A stretch of 52,248 nt of DNA, from contig CAIUOG010000038.1 in NCBI GenBank assembly GCA_903900705.1, positions 1 to 52,248 of the forward strand, in the 5' to 3' direction. Made by a program: the position numbers and the translations under genes. The notes under the pieces were generated by a model. The model saw only the letters and a list, made by a program, of their open reading frames with translations, was not told the origin of the DNA and ran no database searches. Shown here in pieces: positions 32,962 through 41,236 of the stretch (position 1 is the stretch's first letter; every line of letters begins with the position of its first letter). The stretch comes from an uncultured Acidobacteriia bacterium (GTDB lineage: Bacteria; Acidobacteriota; Terriglobia; Bryobacterales; Bryobacteraceae).

Positions 32962-34104
32962 ATGAGAGTTGCCCGCATGCAATCTCTGGTCCTCTGCTAC
33001 GCCCCCGAAGACGAAGCGTTCGCCCGCCGTGTGGGCAGCTACCTTGCAGCCAACCTGCCGCTGACCGTTTCGTACGACGAAGGGCGTCTCCGTCCGGATT
33101 TCGACCTGATCGACTCGGTGGAAATCGCGCTCTCGGCGGAGATTGCGGTGGTGTTGCTTTCCGCCGCATCCATGCCCCGCGCCTGGGAGCGGAGCCGCTG
33201 GAATCCCGTGTTTTTCACGCAACCGGAAGAGTTCGGGACGCTGCTTGCCTATGTGCAACTAGGCGACTGTAAATTTCCGGAACTCTTCCGCCGGGAGAGA
33301 TTCTTCGATGGCCGGGAGAACCTGGTGAGTGCGCTGCGACTGATGAAGCGCTGGCTCCTGCGGCCGGAACAGAAGGAGATTGCGCCGCTGTCCGCCGAAC
33401 TTCCGCTCTCTGAAGTCGTGGATCTGCCTGGCATAACCCGCGACGCCGCGTTCCAGGATGCGATGGAGTTCGCCGCCGGCCATGAGCAGGACTTTCAGGC
33501 GGTTTACGCTCTGGATCTTGCAGGGCGTAGCAACGCCGGTGCGCTGGGCGATCTGGGCCACGCCATCGGGCTTCGTCTTTCGGGTACGGTACAGGAAAAC
33601 CGCCGCACGCTGGCGGCCTACTGCGCCACCCATCGAATTCTTCTGATCATTTCTCACGCCAGTCCGGAAAGCCGGGAACTATTGAGCCTCGGAGGCAGGG
33701 CTTCCGTGCTCTTTCTCACCGATGCCCCGACGCGCCGCAGGGCCACTGTGCAGGAGGTGGAGGAAGCTTTTATCTCTTCCAACCGCGATGCGGCACTCTG
33801 CGCGATGCTGTTGGGCGACGCCGCTTTCCATCTGGCGGAACTTCTCGACACGGATTTCGAGTTCGCGCTGCGGTTCGGCTGGGCCATGGTCGGCTTTCTG
33901 CAAGTTGCGGCGCGCTACGCGGAAGTGATAGAAACGCTGGGCTCCATGGAACAGGCGGCCCTTCTGCGGGACGACGCCTCCGCGCTTTTTAAAATCAAGT
34001 GGGAACTCTCCTGGCTGGGAGAAGCCTCCCCCGAAGACGGAGAGGTCATCTGCATCCTCCCCACTGCCGGCGAAGAGGCCAAACAACTCAGCCTCTTTGG
34101 TTAG
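32962..34104 (+). CDS. TIR-domain protein with a STAND/NB-ARC-like core lacking a P-loop
   Basis: A 380-residue cytoplasmic protein. Residues 6-130 look like a TIR domain: LVLCYAPEDEAFARRV, then AEIAVVLLSAASMPRAWERS. The Glu expected four residues after the Trp (W75) is Arg, so NADase activity is doubtful. Residues 156-265 resemble an NB-ARC/STAND core: PGITRDAAFQDAMEFAAGHE, VYALDL at 181-186, LGDLGHAIGLRL, and ILLIISHA at 226-233. The stretch where GxGGxGKT should be is shortened and has no Walker A, and the Walker B acids are absent. The rest is helical. No effector partner is adjacent. The TIR call is fairly firm; the STAND reading is inference. Confidence 0.72.
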   Translation: MRVARMQSLVLCYAPEDEAFARRVGSYLAANLPLTVSYDEGRLRPDFDLIDSVEIALSAEIAVVLLSAASMPRAWERSRWNPVFFTQPEEFGTLLAYVQLGDCKFPELFRRERFFDGRENLVSALRLMKRWLLRPEQKEIAPLSAELPLSEVVDLPGITRDAAFQDAMEFAAGHEQDFQAVYALDLAGRSNAGALGDLGHAIGLRLSGTVQENRRTLAAYCATHRILLIISHASPESRELLSLGGRASVLFLTDAPTRRRATVQEVEEAFISSNRDAALCAMLLGDAAFHLAELLDTDFEFALRFGWAMVGFLQVAARYAEVIETLGSMEQAALLRDDASALFKIKWELSWLGEASPEDGEVICILPTAGEEAKQLSLFG

Positions 34105-34145
34105 AGACTCGCCGCTCGAATTGATACCGTAGAACTAACCAATTC

Positions 34146-35351
34146 GTGCAGATTCCATCTTCCATCCTGATCCTTAGTATTCTCAGCCTGACACTCGCGG
34201 GCTGCAACCGGACCGCCCCGGAAGCGGCTCCAGCCGCACCGCCACTGACCGCTGTTAGGGTCACCCAGGCAACCGCGTCAGACGTGCCGCTTGAAATCAC
34301 CGCTATCGGCAACGTGGAGGCGATCTCCACGGTCGATGTGAAAGCGCGCGTCACAGCACCGGTGCTCCACGTTCATTTCGCCGAAGGGCAGGACGTGAAA
34401 CAGGGCGAACTGTTGTTCGAGCTCGATCCGGAATCGCTGAACCGGCAGATTGCCGAGATGGATGCCAATATCGCCAAAGACATTGCGCTTGAGCGACAAT
34501 CGGATGCCAACATCGCCCGCGACGTGGCCACGCTGAAGAATCTGGACGCGGTCGCGCTGCGCAGCGCGAATCTCCTGAAAGAAGGAATTCTTTCGCGTGA
34601 ACTGGCGGAACAGGCATCCTCCGGCGCGGAAGCGGCACGAGCCTCGGTGGAATCGGATCGCGCCGCGCTCGAAAGCGCCAAAGCCTCCGAGAAGGCCGAC
34701 CGCGCCAAACTGCAGCAGATCCGGCTGCAACTCGACTACACCAAAGTCTACGCCCCCATCTCCGGGCGCGCCGGTTCTATTGCGATCAAACAGGGCAGCC
34801 TCGCCAAAGAGAACGACAACACGCTGGTGACGCTGCTGCAAACCGCGCCTGTGTACGTGTCCTTTCCGGTGCCCGAAAATCTGCTGCCCAACATTCGCCA
34901 GTTCAACGCTGCGCACCCCATCAACATCACGGCCATCATGGCGGATCAGCAAACCAGTACCGGCACGCTGCAGTTTATCGATAACAGCGTGGATTCCACC
35001 ACCGGAACAATTCGTCTGAAGGGCACTTTCTCCAATGGCGATCGCAAGCTCTGGCCCGGCCAGTTCGTCAACGTGCGGGCGCGTCTGAGCGTGGAAAACA
35101 ACCGCATCCTGATCTCGTCGCAGGTGATTCAGTCTGGTCCTGAGGGCAAGTTCGTCTGGATCTATAACCCCGGTGACAGCACGGTCGCCATGCGCCCGGT
35201 CACTGTTCTGCGAAATTACACGCCGCCCGGCGAAGGAGAAAAGGCCGTCATCGGAGCCGGCCTGGTGGCCGGTGAGAACGTGATCTCCGAGGGCCAGTTA
35301 CGCCTCACGCCCCAAGCGAAAGTTCGCCTTCTCAGCCAGGGAGCGCAGTAA
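34146..35351 (+). CDS. RND efflux periplasmic adaptor (MexA/AcrA family) lipoprotein
   Basis: A 401-residue membrane fusion protein. A lipobox (SLTLAGC) ends the signal near residue 19. A barrel-sandwich hybrid half reads VDVKARVTAPVLHVHFAEGQ and a coiled-coil hairpin of about 100 residues follows. The second lipoyl half is LDYTKVYAPISGRAGSIAIK, then come the beta-barrel (GTLQFIDNSVDSTTGTIRLK) and the membrane-proximal domain. It links the inner-membrane pump to an outer-membrane channel. The start is a GTG at 34146 without an obvious Shine-Dalgarno. It overlaps the pump gene by one base. Confidence 0.93.
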   Translation: MQIPSSILILSILSLTLAGCNRTAPEAAPAAPPLTAVRVTQATASDVPLEITAIGNVEAISTVDVKARVTAPVLHVHFAEGQDVKQGELLFELDPESLNRQIAEMDANIAKDIALERQSDANIARDVATLKNLDAVALRSANLLKEGILSRELAEQASSGAEAARASVESDRAALESAKASEKADRAKLQQIRLQLDYTKVYAPISGRAGSIAIKQGSLAKENDNTLVTLLQTAPVYVSFPVPENLLPNIRQFNAAHPINITAIMADQQTSTGTLQFIDNSVDSTTGTIRLKGTFSNGDRKLWPGQFVNVRARLSVENNRILISSQVIQSGPEGKFVWIYNPGDSTVAMRPVTVLRNYTPPGEGEKAVIGAGLVAGENVISEGQLRLTPQAKVRLLSQGAQ

Positions 35352-38300
35352 TGGCCGTTACCGATCTCTTCATCCGCCGCGCCGTGACAACCACCCTGGT
35401 CATGTCCGGCATCCTGGGCTTCGGGTTGCTGAGCTATTTCACCTTGCCCGTCAGTGACCTGCCTTCGGTGGAATATCCCACCATCCAGGTCTCGGCCGCG
35501 CTGCCTGGCGCAAACCCGGACATCATGGCTTCCTCGGTTGCCACACCCCTCGAGAAATCCTTCTCGAATATTGAGGGAATTGAGAGCATGTCGTCATCGA
35601 GTACGCTCGGGACGACGAACATTACTCTCCAGTTCGGTCTGAATCGCTCCATCGACGCGGCGGCGCAGGATGTGCAGGCGGCTATCTCGCGGGCGAGCGG
35701 CAACCTTCCCACGAACATGCCCGCGCCGCCGTCGTATCAGAAGGTCAATCCGGCATCGCGCGCGGTTGTGTACCTCGGCATCCGCTCGGACACCATGACC
35801 ATGGCTGCTCTCGATGAATACGCGGAGACGCTGATTGCCCGCCGGATCTCGATGGTGAGCGGCGTCGCGCAGGTGCAGGTGTTCGGGGCGCAGAAGTATG
35901 CCGTGCGCGTACAGGCGGACCCGAATCGTCTGGCTTCCCGCCAGGTGGGTCTCGAAGATGTCCGCACCGCGCTGGGTCAGCAGAATGTCAACGTGCCCGC
36001 CGGTTCGCTTTATGGCTTCACCAAGGCGTACACCGTTCAATCGAACAGCCAGTTGAACACCGCCGCGCAGTTCCGGCCCATGATCATCTCCTATCGCAAC
36101 GGCAATCCGGTTCGGCTCGAGGACATCGCGAACGTGAAGGACAGCGTCACCACGGACAAAACCGCCTTCTGGGTGAATGGCAATCCGGCGATGATCGTGG
36201 CGGTGCAGAAGCAGCCCGGCACCAATACCGTGGAAGTGGTGGATGGCGTGAAGAAGTTGCTCCCCAGCCTTACCTCCAACATGCCGGCCGGAATTCAGCT
36301 GCATGTGGAATTCGACGCTTCTCAGAACATCCGGCAATCCATTCAGGACGTGAAATTCACGCTGCTGCTGACCATCGGGCTGGTGATTCTGGTGATCTTC
36401 GTCTTCCTGCGGAACTTCTCCGCGACTGTGATTCCGAGCCTTGCCGTGCCGCTCTCCCTGCTGGGAACCTTTGCGGCGATGAAGGTCCTCGGGTTCACCA
36501 TCGACACGCTTTCCATGATGGCCATGACGCTTTCGGTCGGCTTTGTGGTGGACGACGCCATCGTCATGCTGGAGAACATCGTGCGCCACATGGAGATGGG
36601 GAAAAGCCGGATGGAGGCGGCCTATGAGGGCGCGCGCGAGGTGGGGTTCACCATTATTTCGATGACGATTTCGCTGACCGCCGTCTTTATTCCCGTGCTG
36701 TTTCTCGAAGGTATTATCGGCCGGCTGCTGCGCGAATTCTCGATTACCATCGCCGTCGCCGTTCTGATTTCCGGGTTTATTTCGCTCTCCCTCACGCCAA
36801 TGCTGTGCAGCCGCTTTCTGCACCACGAAGAGAATCACGGCAGGCTCTTCCGGGCCTCCGAGGCCTTTTTCGATGGCATGAATCACGTCTATCGCCGGAC
36901 CCTGCAGTTCACGCTTCGCTTCCGCCTCGCGACTCTGCTCGGAACCCTCGCGCTGACCGCCTTCACGGTCTGGATGTTTATCTGGATGCCGAAGAGCTTC
37001 CTGCCCTCCGTGGATACCGGCATGGTTTCGGGCAACACGGAAGCCGCGCAGGATACCTCGTTTGAGCAGATGGTGAAGCTCCAGACGGCGGCCATGCGCG
37101 TGGTGCAGAAGAACAAATGGGTGACGCAGTTCGGCACCGGCACTGGCGGCTTCTCCGGCCAGAACCAGGGCTTTATGTTCATGCACTTTTCCGATGATCC
37201 GAACCGGCCGCATGCCACGAAGATCCTCGAAGAACTGCAGCAGGGCTTCGCGCAGATTCCGGGCCTTTCCGTTTATCTGAAGCTGCCGCCGCTGCTCACG
37301 CTGGGCCAGAATGAGTCGCGGTATCAGTATTCAGTGGCTTTGCAGGACGCCGATACGGCGGTGCTCTACAAGTGGGCGCCTCGCCTCGAAGCGAAACTTC
37401 GCACCATGCCGGAGATTGCGGATGTTTACAGCGACCTGCAACTCAGCAGCCCGCGCGTGAACGTCGATATCGACCGCGACCGCGCGCTCGCGCTGGGCAT
37501 TACGCCGGAGCAGATCGCCAATACGCTTTACGACGCCTACGGCAACCGCCGAGTCTCCACCATTACGGCCGCAGCCAATGACTATGACGTGATTCTGGAA
37601 GTGCTGCCGCAGTATCAGCGGGACCCGGAAGGGCTCGCCAGGCTCTACATCCGGTCGACCAATAACAAGCTCGTTCCACTATCCAGCGTCACCCGACTGA
37701 TCCAGGGCGTGGCGCCGTTGTCCGTCAATCACATCGGCCAGTTGCCCGCCGTCAACTTCGAATTCAACACGAAGCCAGGTATTTCGCTCAGCCAGGCGAC
37801 GGCGCAGATTGACGAAGCCGCGCACCAACTCGGCCTGCCGGACACCACCAGTTTCACCTATCAGGGCACGGCTCAGGTCTTCCAGAAGTCCCTGGGCGGC
37901 CTGACGATTCTGCTGCTGATCGCCGTGCTGGTGATTTATCTGGTGCTGGGAATTCTGTATGAGAGTTTTATTCACCCCATCACAATTCTTTCCGGCCTGC
38001 CCGCCGCCGGACTGGGTGCGCTGCTCACTTTGTTGATTTTCCATGACGATCTGAATCTTTATTCGTTCGTCGGGATCATTTTGCTGATCGGAATTGTCAA
38101 AAAGAATGCCATCATGATGGTGGATTTTGCGATTATGGCGAAGAGGGAAGGGAAGTCCGCCGAAGAGGCGATTTTCGAAGGCTGTATGCAGCGCTTCCGT
38201 CCGATTATGATGACCACCATGTGCGCGCTTCTTGGAACACTGCCCATCGCGCTCGGCTACGGCGCCGGCGGCGAAGCCCGTCAGCCGCTGGGAATCGCGG

Positions 38301-38440
38301 TGGTGGGCGGTCTGGTCGTTTCGCAGTTGCTCACGCTCTACATTACGCCGGTGATCTACCTGTACCTGGAGAGACTGATTCCGGCCGCGGCGGGAAACAA
38401 ATCCCGGAGTCCTCTCGTACTGTCTAAAGAACCCTCATGA
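35351..38440 (+). CDS. RND multidrug efflux permease (AcrB/MexB, HAE1 family)
   Basis: A 1029-residue proton-driven pump with 12 predicted membrane segments and two large periplasmic loops. Recognisable parts are the N-terminal RRAVTTTLVMSGILGFGLLS, the central LSVGFVVDDAIVMLENIVRH helix carrying the proton-relay Asp pair, and the second-half VGIILLIGIVKKNAIMMVDF. Length is full for the family. It is translationally coupled to the adaptor upstream and overlaps the TIGR03435 gene by 4 bases. No outer-membrane TolC-like gene is in the window, so the third component must be encoded elsewhere. Substrates unknown. Confidence 0.95.
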   Translation: MAVTDLFIRRAVTTTLVMSGILGFGLLSYFTLPVSDLPSVEYPTIQVSAALPGANPDIMASSVATPLEKSFSNIEGIESMSSSSTLGTTNITLQFGLNRSIDAAAQDVQAAISRASGNLPTNMPAPPSYQKVNPASRAVVYLGIRSDTMTMAALDEYAETLIARRISMVSGVAQVQVFGAQKYAVRVQADPNRLASRQVGLEDVRTALGQQNVNVPAGSLYGFTKAYTVQSNSQLNTAAQFRPMIISYRNGNPVRLEDIANVKDSVTTDKTAFWVNGNPAMIVAVQKQPGTNTVEVVDGVKKLLPSLTSNMPAGIQLHVEFDASQNIRQSIQDVKFTLLLTIGLVILVIFVFLRNFSATVIPSLAVPLSLLGTFAAMKVLGFTIDTLSMMAMTLSVGFVVDDAIVMLENIVRHMEMGKSRMEAAYEGAREVGFTIISMTISLTAVFIPVLFLEGIIGRLLREFSITIAVAVLISGFISLSLTPMLCSRFLHHEENHGRLFRASEAFFDGMNHVYRRTLQFTLRFRLATLLGTLALTAFTVWMFIWMPKSFLPSVDTGMVSGNTEAAQDTSFEQMVKLQTAAMRVVQKNKWVTQFGTGTGGFSGQNQGFMFMHFSDDPNRPHATKILEELQQGFAQIPGLSVYLKLPPLLTLGQNESRYQYSVALQDADTAVLYKWAPRLEAKLRTMPEIADVYSDLQLSSPRVNVDIDRDRALALGITPEQIANTLYDAYGNRRVSTITAAANDYDVILEVLPQYQRDPEGLARLYIRSTNNKLVPLSSVTRLIQGVAPLSVNHIGQLPAVNFEFNTKPGISLSQATAQIDEAAHQLGLPDTTSFTYQGTAQVFQKSLGGLTILLLIAVLVIYLVLGILYESFIHPITILSGLPAAGLGALLTLLIFHDDLNLYSFVGIILLIGIVKKNAIMMVDFAIMAKREGKSAEEAIFEGCMQRFRPIMMTTMCALLGTLPIALGYGAGGEARQPLGIAVVGGLVVSQLLTLYITPVIYLYLERLIPAAAGNKSRSPLVLSKEPS

Positions 38441-39390
38441 AACTGTCACGCGTTCTTCTCCCTTTCGGGCTCCTCACGCTCGCGTCTTCTCTGGCCCTCG
38501 CGCAAACGCCAACAGCGAAGCCCGCCTTCGAAGTCGCCTCCGTAAAACCTGCCGCCCCCATCAACCCCGCACAGATCGCATCCGGAAAACTGCATGTCGG
38601 GATGAAGATTGATGCCGCCCGCGTCGACATCGGCTTCGTGTCCCTCGCCGACCTTATCCGAACCGCCTACGAAGTCAAGCCCTACCAGATTTCCGGACCC
38701 GACTGGATGAAGACGGAGCGATTCGACATTGTTGCCACCCTTCCCGCCGGCGGGACAAAGGAACAGGTTCCCGCCATGCTGCAGGCGTTACTCGCTGAGC
38801 GGTTCGGACTCACTCTGCACAAGGAAAGCAGGCAGGTTTCGGTCTACGCCCTGGTAGTGGGCAAAGGCGGCGCGAAACTGAAAGACGCCGAACCGGAGCC
38901 GGTGCTCAGCGAAACTCCGGAAAAGGGCGTGATGTCACTGAATACCGCGGATGGCGAGGTGCGGGTTAAGGCCAGCGGTGATGGCAGGGGAGCAACGGTT
39001 ACGTCCGCCAAAACCGGCACCACAAAAATGTCGATGGGCGCCGACGGCATGATGCACATGGAATCTTCGCGGGTCACGATGGCCGCGTTTTCCGATACTC
39101 TGTCTCCCTTTGTTGATCGCCCCGTCATTGACCGCACCGAATTGAAGGGGAATTATCAGATTGTGCTTGACCTCTCCATGGCAGACATGATGAAGGTCGC
39201 CCGCGCCAGCGGGATGTTGCCGCCAGGGGCAGGGGCAGCGCTGGCGGGCCCGGCTGACGCCGCTTCGGACCCCTCCGGTGGTTCCATCTTCGCTTCCGTG
39301 CAGGCGCTCGGCCTCAAACTCGAACCGCGGAAGGACTCCGTCGATACCATCGTCGTCGATCATCTGGAAAAAACGCCCACCGAGAACTAA
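38437..39390 (+). CDS. Exported TIGR03435 family protein (acidobacterial)
   Basis: A 317-residue protein with a signal peptide (residues 1-22, ending SLALAQ). It contains the family hallmark FEVASVKP, followed by ISGPDWMKTERFDIVATLP and LLAERFGLTLHKESRQVSVYAL. The ending VIDRTELKGNYQIVLDLS ... IVVDHLEKTPTEN is also typical. The family is greatly expanded in Solibacter-like Acidobacteriota and has no established function. The start overlaps the RND pump stop (ATGA), which suggests a role with the efflux system or at least coupled expression. Confidence 0.92.
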   Translation: MKLSRVLLPFGLLTLASSLALAQTPTAKPAFEVASVKPAAPINPAQIASGKLHVGMKIDAARVDIGFVSLADLIRTAYEVKPYQISGPDWMKTERFDIVATLPAGGTKEQVPAMLQALLAERFGLTLHKESRQVSVYALVVGKGGAKLKDAEPEPVLSETPEKGVMSLNTADGEVRVKASGDGRGATVTSAKTGTTKMSMGADGMMHMESSRVTMAAFSDTLSPFVDRPVIDRTELKGNYQIVLDLSMADMMKVARASGMLPPGAGAALAGPADAASDPSGGSIFASVQALGLKLEPRKDSVDTIVVDHLEKTPTEN

Positions 39391-39393
39391 CCT

Positions 39394-41196
39394 ATGCCCG
39401 AGCCGACCACCCCGAATCCGATCCTGTTCGAGCCGATCCGCCGTCTGATTGAGTTTGACCCGGACGCGCTTCGCAACGTGGTGATTGAGATTGCGGGCGG
39501 AACCGGCGGGACTGCGGAGCAGCGCCACAGCGTGGAAGATCGCATCGCGCGGGCGATCAGTGAAACGGGCGATCGGTCTGAACAAACCGTGCTTCCGGCC
39601 CGCGCGGCCAGTGAAATTTCCCGGCTGCACTCCCGGTTACAGGGCAAAGTCATTCTGGCGCTGGTAGCGTTGGACGCAGCCAGCGACAGTCCACTCATCA
39701 CCGGAATCTCTCCGGACAGCGAAGAGCGCCGCCTTTTCAATCCGGATAACATGATCCGGTCCGTGATCTCGGTTCCGATGCTGAACCAGATCGCGGCCGA
39801 TCCCGATCATCCGCACTCCGTGATGATCGAAATCAACTCTTTCTACCCGGAGGGCAGGGAAGCGGCGAAGCTGAAGGTCATTGAACTGCTGCCGCTCGCG
39901 TACACCGGCTCCCGTATCGAATTTGATGCATCCAAAAGGCTTTCCAGCTGGAAAAGTGACGCCAGCCTGCAGTACGTTTATGCCCGCCTGCCGGGCGCGG
40001 TGATTCAGAAACTGGCCGAACTCGACGGAATATTTGGTTCCATCTATCACATCTGGCCAGACTTCCGCCTGCGCGCGCAGATCTGGAAATCGAACGGTAC
40101 GGTGAAGGCTGATGCGAGTCGCCGTGCGTTTGCCACCTCCGGCCGCAACATTGTCTGGGCAGTACTGGATTCCGGTATCGACGGAACCCATCCGCATTTC
40201 CAAAAGCACAGCAATCTGTCGCTGCCCTCCGGTCTGCAGCACATGGATTTCACTGGCAACGATCTCAGGAAATTCGCGGATGGCGAGATTCCAGTTGATC
40301 CCTATGGCCACGGCACTCATGTAGCGGGCATTATTGCCGGTGAACTCGATGATTCGAAATACCAGGGTTTTTCGCTCTACAGCCAGAAGAAGACTTCAGG
40401 AGCAATTGGTTATGGGTCGGAACCAGTTTCCGAGCCCGTCAGCGGTATTGCCCCGGAATGCAAGCTGCTCAGTTACCGCGTGCTGGACGAGAACGGCGAG
40501 GGTGACGTCAGTACCGTGATCGCGGCCATCCAGCGCATTCAGGAGATCAACGGGTATGGCCGTCAGATCATCATCCACGGGGTCAATATGAGCCTCGGCT
40601 ATGACTTTGATCCGGAATGGTTCGCGTGCGGCCAGAGCCCGGTGTGCGTGGAAGTGGATCGCCTGGTGAGGTCGGGCGTCGCGGTGGTGGTCGCGGCCGG
40701 GAACACCGGCAAAGGTTTCGCGCTGACGATCAATGACCCTGGGAACTCAGAACTCGCCATCACGGTGGGCGCAACCCATCGCGACATGCCACATCGCTAT
40801 GGAGTCTCGTACTTCTCGTCGAAAGGGCCAACCGGCGACGGACGGCGCAAGCCCGATCTGCTGGCCCCCGGGGAGCGCATCATTTCCTGCGGCGTGGGAC
40901 CGGATCTGAAGCGCTATCAGCAGAAGGCGCTCACGGCGGTGCAACCGGCGACAGCGCCAGCGGCTGCCGCTTCGGGCAAAGCGCCCGCCTATTACATGGA
41001 ACGAAGCGGCACCAGCATGGCCACACCACATGTTTCCGGAATCATCGCCGGTATCCTGTCCGTCCGCACCGAGTTCATCGGGCTGCCGGAAGAAATCAAG
41101 AAAATTCTGATTGTGAATGCCACGGATTTAGGCCGCGAGCCCAGCTTTCAGGGCGGCGGTCTGGTTGACATGATGCGGAGCATTCAATCCATCTGA
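39394..41196 (+). CDS. S8 family (subtilisin-like) serine peptidase without signal peptide
   Basis: A 600-residue protease. The catalytic triad is visible as D259 in VLDSGIDGTHPH, H306 in YGHGTHVAG and S541 in GTSMATPHVSG. The first 240 residues include a possible propeptide-like segment (YVYARLPGAVIQKLAELDGI) that may inhibit or present the enzyme. The N-terminus (MPEPTTPNPILFEPIRR) has no signal peptide or membrane anchor, so the protein should be intracellular. It begins 3 bases after the TIGR03435 gene and is followed after 40 bases by an alpha/beta hydrolase, also unsecreted. Substrate and activation unknown. Confidence 0.9.
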   Translation: MPEPTTPNPILFEPIRRLIEFDPDALRNVVIEIAGGTGGTAEQRHSVEDRIARAISETGDRSEQTVLPARAASEISRLHSRLQGKVILALVALDAASDSPLITGISPDSEERRLFNPDNMIRSVISVPMLNQIAADPDHPHSVMIEINSFYPEGREAAKLKVIELLPLAYTGSRIEFDASKRLSSWKSDASLQYVYARLPGAVIQKLAELDGIFGSIYHIWPDFRLRAQIWKSNGTVKADASRRAFATSGRNIVWAVLDSGIDGTHPHFQKHSNLSLPSGLQHMDFTGNDLRKFADGEIPVDPYGHGTHVAGIIAGELDDSKYQGFSLYSQKKTSGAIGYGSEPVSEPVSGIAPECKLLSYRVLDENGEGDVSTVIAAIQRIQEINGYGRQIIIHGVNMSLGYDFDPEWFACGQSPVCVEVDRLVRSGVAVVVAAGNTGKGFALTINDPGNSELAITVGATHRDMPHRYGVSYFSSKGPTGDGRRKPDLLAPGERIISCGVGPDLKRYQQKALTAVQPATAPAAAASGKAPAYYMERSGTSMATPHVSGIIAGILSVRTEFIGLPEEIKKILIVNATDLGREPSFQGGGLVDMMRSIQSI

Positions 41197-41236
41197 CTCC
41201 TGTCTGTTTTCGCAACGCTTTGAAAGGAATACGACG

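Noticed and set aside
35594-37213. A 539-residue minus-strand frame opposite the RND pump
   Set aside because: It is rich in His, Gly and Arg with no domain, as expected for antisense of a membrane-protein gene. The pump on the plus strand is complete.
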